Positions 49,136-58,015 of a DNA stretch of 64,000 bases are shown here, one piece after another. Numbering within the stretch: position 1 is the stretch's first letter; each line of letters opens with the position of its first letter. The stretch is taken from NCBI RefSeq assembly GCF_001286805.1, contig NZ_CXYV01000001.1:218405-282404 (forward strand). The letters are read 5' to 3'. This DNA is from Kallipyga gabonensis. Its GTDB lineage: Bacteria; Bacillota; Clostridia; Tissierellales; Peptoniphilaceae. The notes beneath the pieces are model-generated. The model searched no databases, was not told the DNA's origin, and saw only the letters and a program-made list of their open reading frames with translations. A program made the position numbers and the translations under genes.

Positions 49136-50161
49136 TTAGCCCTTATACTTTCGCTTTTCCGGAACCCAAGTCCGCTCGGAGATGATGTAGCGAGGGCGGT
49201 GCTTGGATTCCAGGTAGATCTTTCCGATGTAGGTCCCGATGACCCCCAGGGAAAAGAGCTGGATGCCGGCCAGAAAGGAGAGGATACAGATGACGGAAGC
49301 CCAGCCGGATACGGTGGAACCGGAGAGGCCCTTGAAAAAGGCCCAGAGGCAGGCCAGGAAGCCAAAAAAGGACATGATAAAGCCCAGGATGGTGATCCAG
49401 CGAATGGGCTGGACGGAAAGGGAGGTGATCCCGTTGAAGGCCAGGGCCAACATCTTGGACAGGGGGTAGTGGGACTCCCCGGCCATCCGCTCCTCCCGCT
49501 TGTAGAAGACCTTATCAGAGGGGAAGCCCACCAGGGGGATCATACCCCGGAGGAAGAGGTTAACTTCTTTGAAGTCGGCAAATTCCTGGAGAACCCGGTC
49601 AGAGATGAGCCGGTAGTCGGCGTGGTTGTAGACCGCCTCCACTCCCATGGAGGCCAGAAGTTTATAAAAAGATTCGGCGGAGAAGCGTTTGAAGAAGGAG
49701 TCGCTGGCTCGGTCCGACCGAACGCCATAGACAATCTCCGCTCCGGCCAGGTACTTGTCCACCATGGCATCCATGGCACTGATGTCATCCTGGCCATCAC
49801 AGTCGATGGATATGGTGATGTCCACCTTGCCCTTGGCCTCCATGAGGCCGGCCAGAACGGCGTTTTGGTGGCCCCGGTTGCGAGACTGGCTCATGCCGAT
49901 AAAGACCTCATCCTCTTCCGCCAGCTCCTTGATGATTTCCCAGGTCCTGTCCTTGGACCCATCGTTCACAAAAAGGATCCGGGACCGGGATGAGATTTTT
50001 CCGGCATCCACCATGGACCGGACCTGGTCTCGAAAGAGGGGGGCCGTCAGAGGAAGAACTTTTTCTTCGTTATAGCAGGGGATGACCACCCAGAGGATGG
50101 GCCTTCCCTCCCCTTTGCTCCCCGGGATCCGGGGAGTCCGGTTTTGGTCAATGGGGTCCAT
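49136..50161 (-). CDS. Family 2 glycosyltransferase (GtrB/DPM-like)
   Basis: The product has 341 residues. The GT-A domain has ILWVVIPCYNEEKVLPL, RILFVNDGSKDRTWEII, SQSRNRGHQNAVLAGL and ITISIDCDGQDD (metal-binding DxD-type). Two C-terminal membrane helices follow (WITILGFIMSFFGFLACLWAFF and SVICILSFLAGIQLFSLGVIGTYIGKIYLE). Such enzymes attach a sugar to polyprenyl phosphate for cell-surface glycosylation. It may share a transcript with the coiled-coil/MMPL pair upstream. Confidence 0.92.
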   Translation of the reverse strand: MDPIDQNRTPRIPGSKGEGRPILWVVIPCYNEEKVLPLTAPLFRDQVRSMVDAGKISSRSRILFVNDGSKDRTWEIIKELAEEDEVFIGMSQSRNRGHQNAVLAGLMEAKGKVDITISIDCDGQDDISAMDAMVDKYLAGAEIVYGVRSDRASDSFFKRFSAESFYKLLASMGVEAVYNHADYRLISDRVLQEFADFKEVNLFLRGMIPLVGFPSDKVFYKREERMAGESHYPLSKMLALAFNGITSLSVQPIRWITILGFIMSFFGFLACLWAFFKGLSGSTVSGWASVICILSFLAGIQLFSLGVIGTYIGKIYLESKHRPRYIISERTWVPEKRKYKG

Positions 50162-50185
50162 GAATACTTCCTTTCATTCGATGAA

Positions 50186-52564
50186 CTAACGGAAAAGGTC
50201 GAGGAACCTGTCCCAAAGGGATTCTTCTTCCTGGACCGGTGCCTGGGTGACCTCTTCTTCTTTTTGAATGCCATCCGACATGTAGACAAACTGCACCAGG
50301 CCCAGCTGGGTGTTCTTCTCGGAGCTGAAGGATTCGGCATGGAAGCCTTCTTGGGTAAACTTTCCTAAGGCATCATCCATCCGGTCCTGGGCCTCCTGGG
50401 CCATGCCGCCGGTTTCCTGGGCCATCTGACCGGTTCCGCCGGCGAGCTGGTCGATCCCGCCCAGATAGCGGGCCAGGCCCTCCTGATAGCCGGCCATCCC
50501 CTCCAGAGCTGATCCCAGACCACCGGACAGGGTTTCCAGGCCCGCTGCCAGTTCCTTCTGACCACCCAGAAGTCGGTTATGGTTGACCAAGATGGTGTCA
50601 ATCCCGGCCTTGAGCTCTTGGATCCGGCCCATCTGGCTGAGGTCAAGTCCCGACCCGGCAGAGGCAAACTTCTTGATTCCACCGATGAGCTGGTCCTGAC
50701 CGCCCTTGATCTGGTCAAAGCCGGAAACCAGCTTTCCACCTTCTTGGTTCAGCTGGCCCAGGCCCGTTTGAATCTCTTGGGCGCCCGGATAGACCTGGTC
50801 GACCAGGGCATCGAGGAGGGCATGATTCCCCCCCACATACTGGCCCAGCCCCTCATGGAAAGACCGGAGACTCTGGCTGAATTCGCCCATCTTCCCCATG
50901 GCCGCCAACATTTTCTCCAGATTCTCATCCTCCAGAAGGGCCTGAATCTGGCCCATGGATTTCTCCATGGAGGAGAGGTTGGTCTTCAGATCCTCCATAT
51001 CCTTTTGGGATTCCTGAATCTTTTCCCGGTAATCGGCCAATCCCCGGTTCAAGGATTGGTTGATTCCCCCGACTTGACTTTGGACCTGGCCCAGAGTTCC
51101 CAGAAGCTTTTGAACGGCAGGGTTGGCCAGGTCTTCCTGGCTCAGGCCAAGCTGGGTGATCAGGGTTTCTTGGTTGAGGGAAGCTTCCAGCTGGTCCAGT
51201 CCTTGGCTCAAGGCTTTCATCTGATCCATCATGGGCGTGGGGTCCATTTTTTCCACCTGCCCTTGAAGGGACTGTAGACCCTGGGTCAGGGCCTGAAAGC
51301 CTTGCTTAAGACCGGCTAGCTTAGCCGGATCCAGGGAAACCTGTCCTTGGGGAAACTGGTTGGATAAAACGTCTAGCATCTTTTGTGAAGCCTGAAGTAG
51401 GCCTTCCCCGCCTTTTTTCAGGGCAGAGGATTGGTCGACGAGGGTGCTCAATCCCTGGGTGAATTCATCCTGCCCCCGGACAAGCTGTCCGACTCCCCCG
51501 GTATAGGAAGAAAGTCCCTGGCTGAAAGCAGCCATGCCCTCTTCCAGTCTCTTTGTTCCTTCCTCCAGTTGACCTACACCCCGGGTCAGGTCACCCAGGT
51601 TGCCCCCAAGGGCTTCCACCTGGTCAACCAGGCTGCCGATCGCCCCGGCATACCGGCCCAGACCCTCCTGGAGCTGGGTCTGCCCCTGAATGATGGTATT
51701 CTGTCCCTTGGCAGCCTTGTTGGCCCCTGTCCGGAGAGCTTCCATCCCGGCGTAGAGTTCTTTTGTGCCTTTGCTAAGAGCCCCACCATGGGAAGCCAGT
51801 GTTTTGGTCCCGGCGTCAAGGTCACGGATTCCGGTCTCCAGCTTACTTAGGCCGGAGAAGAGTTCCTCGGTATCCGGCAAATCCACATCCATGGAAAAGG
51901 GGATGCCGGCCATGGTGATGGCCTCCATAGCAAAGTCACGGGCTTTAAGTTTAATGGTGAAGTCCAGGTCCTCGCCGGGGAGGGCAATATAGGTTAAAGA
52001 CCGCTTGGATCCCTGGTAGGCGATCTGGGCTTTGCCTCCGTCCAGAACCTCCACCTTGTTGGTGTCAAAGCTGAGGGTGAGCTGGGCCATATAATAATCC
52101 CTATAGGCAGCCTTTGCCTTGGGGTTGGGGCGGATCTTCCCCAGCAATTCCACCTCCCCCTTCTGCCCGGCTAGTTCCTTGGGCTCCAGGGTCTTCCCAT
52201 CCAGCTTGTATTCTAAAGAAAGGAGCCAGGGAAGTTCCTCCTTTGGCGCATTCCCCTGGTAGAAGAATTGACCGGCCTTGACGGGGACCCGAATCTCATC
52301 CCCCTGCCGGCTGATCTCCTGGTCGTTGGTCAGGTTGACCAGGCTCTCATAATTCCCGTAATCCAAGATTGTCGTATCTTCCTCCGGACGGAAGGCGTTG
52401 ACCACATGGACCGACTTGGTCTTCCCCCTATTGTCCATGGAGACATAAACCACCTCGTCTTTAGGGGTATTTTTTTCCGTCTCCGAGGCAGCCATGACCG
52501 GCAGGGAGCCCCCAACCAGGACCATGGCCAAAAGAACCGCCAGGAAGCGCTTTGTCAATTTCAT
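50186..52564 (-). CDS. Secreted coiled-coil repeat protein paired with MMPL transporter (YhgE-like)
   Basis: The product has 792 residues from ATG 52564 with AAAGGAGTC. A signal peptide (LTKRFLAVLLAMVLVGGSLPVMA) is followed by a beta-rich domain of about 200 residues and then some 500 residues of heptad-like G-L-x-x-G pseudo-repeats (LSKGTKELYAGMEALRTGANKAAKGQNTIIQGQTQLQEGL...), as in the extracellular part of YhgE/Pip proteins. No terminal membrane anchor is seen (end LWDRFLDLFR). It follows the MMPL gene closely, suggesting an envelope export complex. Confidence 0.8.
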   Translation of the reverse strand: MKLTKRFLAVLLAMVLVGGSLPVMAASETEKNTPKDEVVYVSMDNRGKTKSVHVVNAFRPEEDTTILDYGNYESLVNLTNDQEISRQGDEIRVPVKAGQFFYQGNAPKEELPWLLSLEYKLDGKTLEPKELAGQKGEVELLGKIRPNPKAKAAYRDYYMAQLTLSFDTNKVEVLDGGKAQIAYQGSKRSLTYIALPGEDLDFTIKLKARDFAMEAITMAGIPFSMDVDLPDTEELFSGLSKLETGIRDLDAGTKTLASHGGALSKGTKELYAGMEALRTGANKAAKGQNTIIQGQTQLQEGLGRYAGAIGSLVDQVEALGGNLGDLTRGVGQLEEGTKRLEEGMAAFSQGLSSYTGGVGQLVRGQDEFTQGLSTLVDQSSALKKGGEGLLQASQKMLDVLSNQFPQGQVSLDPAKLAGLKQGFQALTQGLQSLQGQVEKMDPTPMMDQMKALSQGLDQLEASLNQETLITQLGLSQEDLANPAVQKLLGTLGQVQSQVGGINQSLNRGLADYREKIQESQKDMEDLKTNLSSMEKSMGQIQALLEDENLEKMLAAMGKMGEFSQSLRSFHEGLGQYVGGNHALLDALVDQVYPGAQEIQTGLGQLNQEGGKLVSGFDQIKGGQDQLIGGIKKFASAGSGLDLSQMGRIQELKAGIDTILVNHNRLLGGQKELAAGLETLSGGLGSALEGMAGYQEGLARYLGGIDQLAGGTGQMAQETGGMAQEAQDRMDDALGKFTQEGFHAESFSSEKNTQLGLVQFVYMSDGIQKEEEVTQAPVQEEESLWDRFLDLFR

Positions 52565-52604
52565 GCCCAGACTCCTTTCAAAAAAAGCGTGTTTACCGCC
52601 GTCA

Positions 52605-54734
52605 TTATTCCTTGATTTCCGGTCCATGACCCGCCTCCTTTATGTTCGCCGAGCCCTTCCCGGGGAAGAAATGGATGCCCCGGGTGGTCTTTTCCACCAG
52701 CCCGTCGAAGAAGTAGAGGAGGGCAGGGAGGAGGAAGATGACCATAAAGAGAGAGAGGAGGGCACCCCGTCCTAGGACTGTCCCGATCTCGGAGACCACC
52801 TCCAAAGAAGAGAACTTATAGAGGAGGAAGCCGGCCAGGGCCAGGATGAAGGCGGGCGGGATGATGGACCCATAGGTCTTCATACCGGACTGAACCAGGG
52901 CCTTGTCTTTAGGTATGTCCTCCCGGAAGTGGAGGTAGTGGTTGGTGTAAAGGATGGCGTAGTCCACCGTGGCTCCCAACTGGATGGATGAGATGATGAG
53001 GTAGCCGATGAAGGTGAGCTCGGTGTTGGTGAAGTAGGGGAAGGAGAGGTTGATCCAGATGGAGAGCTCGATGGTCAAGACCAGGAGGATGGGGAGGATG
53101 AGGGACTTGAAGTTGATGGCAATGACCATGGCGATGGAGAGGATAGCCAGGAGGTTAACCAGGCGGTTGTCTACCTGGATGATGTCCTTCATGTCCTTGA
53201 GGGTGACTGAATGGCCCAGGATGTGGGCCTGGTCCCCATAAGCCTCATTCGCCAGGGAACGGACTTGGTCGACCAGAGCGAAGGCCTCTTCCCCCTCCTT
53301 GGGAGAGGTGGTGTTGATAATGATCCGGTCATAATTCTCGCTCATGAGCTCTTTGGTCGCCTGGCCCGGGAGGACTTCCACGGGGACCCCCTCCCCTACC
53401 ATCTCCGTATAGGAAAGGATGGAGGTCACCATGGGGAGGTCCTGGAGGTCATTCACCAGGCCTCTTTCCCGCCCCATATCCCCCTTGGGAACCAGGAGGA
53501 CGATTTGGGTATTCGGCTTAAATTTCGAGTTGATAAAGTCCGCATCCTTTTGAATCTGTGAATTCTCAGGGAATCCCCCCATCCCATAGGTGAATCGGTT
53601 GGACCGGGAAGCCAGGAAGGCCACCGGAACCAAGATGACAAGGAGGATGAGGATGAAGCGCTTTTTATAGACAAAGGTCGATAGTCCCTTAAAGCTGGGC
53701 AGGAAGGACCGATGGCTCAGCTTTTCTTCCCACTTTCCGAAAAGAATGAGGAGGGTGGGGAGGAAGAAGATGACGCAGAAAAGGGAGAAGGCCACCCCCT
53801 TGGCCAGAACGAACCCAAGGTCCATGCCCAGGCGGTAGCGCATGAAGATGAGGGCCAGGAAGCCGAAGACCGTGGTCAGGGCCGAAGAAACGATGGAGGA
53901 GGACGATTCGCAGATGGCTTCCACCAGGGCCTGGTCCCGGTCCATCCCGGCTTCCTTATTCCGCGCCCAGGCGTGGAGGAGGAAAAGGACGTAGTCCATG
54001 GAGACCGCCAGCTGGAGGATGGAGGTCACCGCCATGGTGATGAAGGACACTTCGCCGAAGAAGATGTTGGTTCCCAAGTTGAGGATGATGGCTACGGCCA
54101 AGGTCAGCAGGAGGAGGAAGGGGTCCAGCCAGGACTGGGTGGAAAAGAGGAGGATGAGGACGCCCAGCGGGATCATCAATGAGGTGATCAGGAGGACCTC
54201 CGAGGAAGTGGCCTCCTGGCTCATGGTCTGGTCCACCAGGTCCCCATCATAATAGGCCTGGATCCCCTTGGCGTTGGCCAAATCCTTGATCTTGGCCAGG
54301 CTCTCCTTGGCATTCGTTGTCTCTACCGTCACCTGGAGGAGGGCCGTCCCCGTCTTTCCATCCGCATTGGGTTGGTAATATTGGTCCAAAAGGGTCGGAT
54401 CCACCAAGTCCAGAGGCTGGTTCAAAGACACATAGGTATCCAACCACATGACCCGGGAAACCTCATCCGGCCTGCCCAGGTCTTCCTTTATGCCGGCAGC
54501 CTGGGGCAGGGATACGCCTTCCATGACCATCCGTAGATTGGGTACCGACTCATGGAATTCCCCGTCCATCACCTCCAAGGCCCTCGAAGACGCCGCCTCC
54601 TTGGGCAGGTACTTGGCCAAAGAATAATTCGTCTTCACCTGACCGGCCAAAAATCCACAAAAAAAAACCGCCACAAGAAAAGCAATGAAGATCGGCCGAT
54701 AATGCCTGACAATAAATTTTGCTACTTTTCTCAT
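52605..54734 (-). CDS. MMPL family RND-type transporter
   Basis: The product has 709 residues in two repeats, each with one membrane helix, an external loop and five more helices. Conserved charged helix motifs are SMDYVLFLLHAWARNKEAG and GATVDYAILYTNHYLH. It probably exports lipids or a surface component with the coiled-coil partner encoded 40 bases downstream. ATG 54734 starts MRKVAKFIVRHYRPIFIAFLVAVFF. Confidence 0.93.
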   Translation of the reverse strand: MRKVAKFIVRHYRPIFIAFLVAVFFCGFLAGQVKTNYSLAKYLPKEAASSRALEVMDGEFHESVPNLRMVMEGVSLPQAAGIKEDLGRPDEVSRVMWLDTYVSLNQPLDLVDPTLLDQYYQPNADGKTGTALLQVTVETTNAKESLAKIKDLANAKGIQAYYDGDLVDQTMSQEATSSEVLLITSLMIPLGVLILLFSTQSWLDPFLLLLTLAVAIILNLGTNIFFGEVSFITMAVTSILQLAVSMDYVLFLLHAWARNKEAGMDRDQALVEAICESSSSIVSSALTTVFGFLALIFMRYRLGMDLGFVLAKGVAFSLFCVIFFLPTLLILFGKWEEKLSHRSFLPSFKGLSTFVYKKRFILILLVILVPVAFLASRSNRFTYGMGGFPENSQIQKDADFINSKFKPNTQIVLLVPKGDMGRERGLVNDLQDLPMVTSILSYTEMVGEGVPVEVLPGQATKELMSENYDRIIINTTSPKEGEEAFALVDQVRSLANEAYGDQAHILGHSVTLKDMKDIIQVDNRLVNLLAILSIAMVIAINFKSLILPILLVLTIELSIWINLSFPYFTNTELTFIGYLIISSIQLGATVDYAILYTNHYLHFREDIPKDKALVQSGMKTYGSIIPPAFILALAGFLLYKFSSLEVVSEIGTVLGRGALLSLFMVIFLLPALLYFFDGLVEKTTRGIHFFPGKGSANIKEAGHGPEIKE

Positions 54735-54949
54735 ATCCCATCCTCACTCTTCCGCCAAAACACCCCTATCCCTAACGTCGATAATAGCGGATAGGAATAA
54801 AAGGGTTCAACTATCACTAGTATTATCACATATATGAGCAAGATGTGTGAGTCTTTTGTGGATGAGGGCGGGGGATTAATGGAAAGAGATGGTTAATTGA
54901 AATAGAATTCAAAATGCTCAGACTGATAAGATCCCTACATTATTTTTAT

Positions 54950-55524
54950 CTAGCTATCAAGTTTTCCCCTGCATTTCCAAAGTGCCATTGGGTGCTGTTC
55001 GATACGCAGGAGTATCTCTTTGTCATGAAAAAGCAACTCCGGACGATACTGTTGCTGACGAAATGAAGTCCAGAAAGAAAACTCTTTTCCATCCGGTGTC
55101 AATAGTTCCTGAAGATAGACAATAACCTTCTCATACGCCTGCTGTGCATCAAACCAAGTGCCACGACGTAGTACAGGAATCAAGTCAGTTTTAACACGCT
55201 GTTGAGACACAGAAGCGATCTGCTTAAAATCAAAATGATCAGGAACACGGTCCGAACCAATAGCACTATAAAACATGACACACTTTTTTAGCATGGATTC
55301 CTTCGACTCATCAAACAGTTCATACTCTACCATTTTATAAATATCGTAAAGGTCGCGTGGGGCTGCTCGATTAAGAAGTGCAACAATTTTGGACCCATAA
55401 ATTTCTATTGGATGAACACATAAAACACGAAGCTCCTGATCTAGCCACATCAGTTCAACCGCTCTCTTCGTGAGCGTTAATACATGACAAAGCCAAGCCT
55501 GCGAGCCTCCTTTCCCAAGGTCAT
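54950..55524 (-). pseudogene. AbiEii toxin remnant (internal deletion)
   Basis: The 5' piece MTLGKEARRLGFVMY* starts at 55524 directly after abiEi, and the 3' piece (open from about 55507 in another frame, ATG at 55450) contains VHPIEIYGSKIVALLNRAAPRDLYDIYKMV, the AbiEii/GSK-type C-terminal signature. The nucleotidyltransferase core with its GSxTD-type active site is missing between them. The toxin is therefore dead. Confidence 0.8.
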
Positions 55525-55528
55525 TCTG

Positions 55529-56290
55529 TCAAATTGCATCATAATCTACCACCCCTTTATCTATCATTTGGATTAGGTTCTTTGGTGCATATAATTTCCA
55601 TTCCCTATGTAAGACAAAGTTTTGGCCTTCTCTAAATAAATAGGATTTTCCTCCTGGGAGGTGAGATTTACACATGGTAAAAAAGCTCTTAGAGAGACCA
55701 AGGTCATGTGCAAAGACCGATAGAATATAGCCTGTCTTTTGATAAAGAAATCCATTGTCATATTCTGTCAGATAGGACATGAGTGCTTTCTCATCAAGCA
55801 TGGGAATCAGTACTAGACAGCGCAGAAGCTCTTCCAGTCCACCAATCTTGTTGAACATATTAATAGAATCAATCACTGTTCGCTCAAGCGTCGTAACGCG
55901 AACCCGTTTTTTCCTTGTCACACCACCAGTAATCCGTGGAGCAACTCGTTGGTATGTAATACCATCATATTCAAAATTTCGGAATCGGCTGTCACTTGTC
56001 ACCAGAGTCTCATAAAAGACCTGATTACTGTAGCCATAGAATTCAAAAGCACTGTGATAAGACACAGTGGCATCGTCACTGATATGAGAGGCAATGACAT
56101 AACGGTTAGCAATGGGTTGACGGGTTTCCAAACTAATAGCGACGTATAAATCCCTCTTTACTTGCTCAATATAGCCTTTCTTTTGATACTCCCGACAAAT
56201 CCATTTTGCAGCCGCCTCACTACCAGTTACTTGTTCTAAATCATTTTTACTGAAGCAGCCTAATTCCAGTAGCTTTTCATAATATTTCAT
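55529..56290 (-). CDS. abiEi: AbiEi-type antitoxin/regulator (orphan)
   Basis: The product has 253 residues from ATG 56290 with AGAGGTGATT. The N-terminal winged helix reads MKYYEKLLELGCFSKNDLEQVTGSEAAAKWICREYQKKGYIEQVKRDLYVA, followed by the AbiEi core (ISDDATVSYHSAFEFYGYSNQVFYETLVTS; VTTLERTVIDSINMFNKIGGLEELLRCL). It normally represses the abiE operon and blocks the AbiEii nucleotidyltransferase in this type IV toxin-antitoxin system. Here the toxin is broken and the antitoxin remains intact. Confidence 0.9.
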   Translation of the reverse strand: MKYYEKLLELGCFSKNDLEQVTGSEAAAKWICREYQKKGYIEQVKRDLYVAISLETRQPIANRYVIASHISDDATVSYHSAFEFYGYSNQVFYETLVTSDSRFRNFEYDGITYQRVAPRITGGVTRKKRVRVTTLERTVIDSINMFNKIGGLEELLRCLVLIPMLDEKALMSYLTEYDNGFLYQKTGYILSVFAHDLGLSKSFFTMCKSHLPGGKSYLFREGQNFVLHREWKLYAPKNLIQMIDKGVVDYDAI

Positions 56291-56413
56291 AATAATCACC
56301 TCTCTAATTATATAGTTATTATAACTCACACAGATTGTTATTACTCTCTTTTTGGGTAAAATTAAAAACATTTTGCGCGATATGCTCGAATGCTTATTAC
56401 TTCGTTCATAAAA

Positions 56414-56443
56414 TAGAAAAAAATTGGCCCCAAAATTGGCACC
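56414..56443 (+). pseudogene. Integrase-tail relic near tRNA-Pro(TGG)
   Basis: TAG-AAA-AAA-ATT-GGC-CCC-AAA-ATT-GGC-ACC reads *KKIGPKIGT, the same layout (TAG, two Lys, KIG.KIG) as the relic at 48892-48930 next to the other tRNA-Pro. It is short, so the call is tentative. Confidence 0.35.
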
Positions 56444-56519
56444 AAAAAGATTTTTCAGGCCAAGCATAAAAATAAGAAAACGGCCTGAAAGCCTTGCTTT
56501 CAAGCCGTTTCTTTGTTCA

Positions 56520-56593
56520 TCGGGGCGAAAGGATTTGAACCTCCGACATCTTGCTCCCAAAGCAAGCGCGCTACCGGACTGCGCCACGCCCCG
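56520..56593 (-). tRNA. tRNA-Pro (anticodon TGG)
   Basis: The acceptor CGGGGCG/CGCCCCG, anticodon stem CTTGC/GCAAG with loop TTTGGGA, and T-loop TTCAAAT fold into a cloverleaf. Discriminator A, no encoded CCA. A terminator hairpin AACGGC.TGAAA/TTTCA.GCCGTT lies downstream at about 56478-56512. Confidence 0.95.
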
Positions 56594-56645
56594 TGAGAAA
56601 TAAATATACCACAAGGGTGAAAGATTGACAAGACCTACCAATAGT

Positions 56646-56872
56646 AAGGGGCATCAGATGCCCCCTTATTGACCATTTTGGCAGATGAGGAGGAAAAACG
56701 ACTCCCCCTTAAATGGCTATTTTGGCAGATGAGGGGGACAAACGACTCCCCCTTAAATGGCCATTTTGGCAGATGAGGGGGCTTCGTTTGGCCCCCTTTT
56801 TCCATGATTTCGTCAGTTAAGGGGGCTACCAATGGCCCCCTTTTCCCCCGACTTTGCTAAATGAGGGGGCCC
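56646..56872. repeat. GC-hairpin repeat array (44-bp period)
   Basis: CATTTTGGCAGATGAGG-type units begin at 56673, 56717 and 56761, exactly 44 bases apart, with degenerate units before and after. Each contains a G5...C5 inverted repeat with a 6 to 9 base loop, usually followed by TT (for example GGGGGC/GCCCCC near 56776-56797 and 56820-56841). There are at least five hairpins. No gene is supported here. Confidence 0.8.
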
Positions 56873-56933
56873 TGCGGCCGGCAGTCACAAAGGGCCCTCG
56901 CCCAGCCACAGCAGTACCTGCAGCCCCCCTCCC

Positions 56934-57992
56934 CTACCTTCTCCTCAGTTCCTCCCGCTGGATGATCTGCTGGCGGGTGGATTCGGAGAAGAGCTCATCG
57001 GAAGGATTCCACTTCTTTAGCCAGTTGAGAGAGGACCCGGTTCCCCGGACGACGGCCGTGAGGGCGTGGTCGGGGTGGTGGAGGTCGATGGAAATCCGGT
57101 CATGGAGGAGGCGGTCCAGGCCCTTGATCAGGGAACCACCGCCGGTGAGGAGAATGCCCCGGTCATAAAGGTCGGCGGCAAGCTCGGGCGGGGTGTTGGA
57201 AAGGAGGTCGTGGACGGCATCGACAATGGTCATGAGGGAAGGTCTGAGGGCCTCCGCCATTTCGGTGGAGGAGATATAGATGGACTTGGGCAAGCCGTCA
57301 TCCAGGCTCCGGCCCTTAACTTCCATAGTCTCCTCCATCCCATCGGAAGCGCCGGAGCCCAGCTGGATCTTGAGCTCCTCGGCTGAGCTGTCGCCGATGA
57401 TGAGGTTGTAATGGTCGCGGATGTAGCGGAGGATGGCCTGGTCAAAGGCGTTGCCGGCCACCCGGATGGACCGGGAGACCACAATTCCCCCCAGGGAGAT
57501 GACGGCAATATCCGTAGTCCCCCCACCGATATCGACGATCATGTGGCCACCGGGCTCGGAAATGTCCACGCCCGACCCGATGGCCGCAGCCAGGGCCTCT
57601 TCGATGAGGTAGACCGAGTGGACCCCGGCAGCCTTAGCGGCCTGGACCACCGCCCGCTTCTGAACCTGGGTGGCCTCAGAAGGAACACAGATGACCACAT
57701 CCGGGCTCAGGAGGGACCGGCCCATGGCCTTATGGATGAAGTAATCCAACATCTTGGCCGTGGAGGGGTAGTCCGCGATGACCCCGTCCTTGAGGGGCCG
57801 GCGGGCGATGATGTTGCCGGGGGTCTTGCCCAGCATCCTCTTGGCCTCTGCGCCGACAGCCACAATCTCATTGGAGAAGCTATCAAAGGCAACCACAGAG
57901 GGCTCATTCAAAACCACGCCCTGGGACCGGGTGAAGCAGAGAACGGAGGTCGTCCCCAAGTCAATTGCCATGTTTTTCCGTAAATATGCCAT
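56934..57992 (-). CDS. mreB: Rod shape-determining actin-like protein MreB/Mbl
   Basis: The product has 352 residues: MAIDLGTTSVLCF (phosphate 1), LKDGVIADYPSTAKMLDYFI, VICVPSEATQVQKRAVVQAAKAAGVHSVYLIEEALAAAIGSG, MIVDIGGGTTDIAVISLGGIVVS (phosphate 2) and GILLTGGGSLIKGLDRLL (adenosine motif). It forms filaments that guide cell wall synthesis. Phosphate-1 has TTSVLCF rather than the common TANTLVY, within family variation. Confidence 0.95.
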   Translation of the reverse strand: MAYLRKNMAIDLGTTSVLCFTRSQGVVLNEPSVVAFDSFSNEIVAVGAEAKRMLGKTPGNIIARRPLKDGVIADYPSTAKMLDYFIHKAMGRSLLSPDVVICVPSEATQVQKRAVVQAAKAAGVHSVYLIEEALAAAIGSGVDISEPGGHMIVDIGGGTTDIAVISLGGIVVSRSIRVAGNAFDQAILRYIRDHYNLIIGDSSAEELKIQLGSGASDGMEETMEVKGRSLDDGLPKSIYISSTEMAEALRPSLMTIVDAVHDLLSNTPPELAADLYDRGILLTGGGSLIKGLDRLLHDRISIDLHHPDHALTAVVRGTGSSLNWLKKWNPSDELFSESTRQQIIQREELRRR

Positions 57993-58015
57993 CGTTTGGC
58001 TCCCTTATCTTCGTT

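Noticed and set aside
56635-56832. A 65-codon minus-strand ORF over the hairpin array
   Set aside because: The frame only reflects the repeats and has no ribosome-binding site.
56635-56872. Possible CRISPR array (44-bp periodic repeats)
   Set aside because: The whole 44-bp unit is repeated with no variable spacers, and no cas genes are present.
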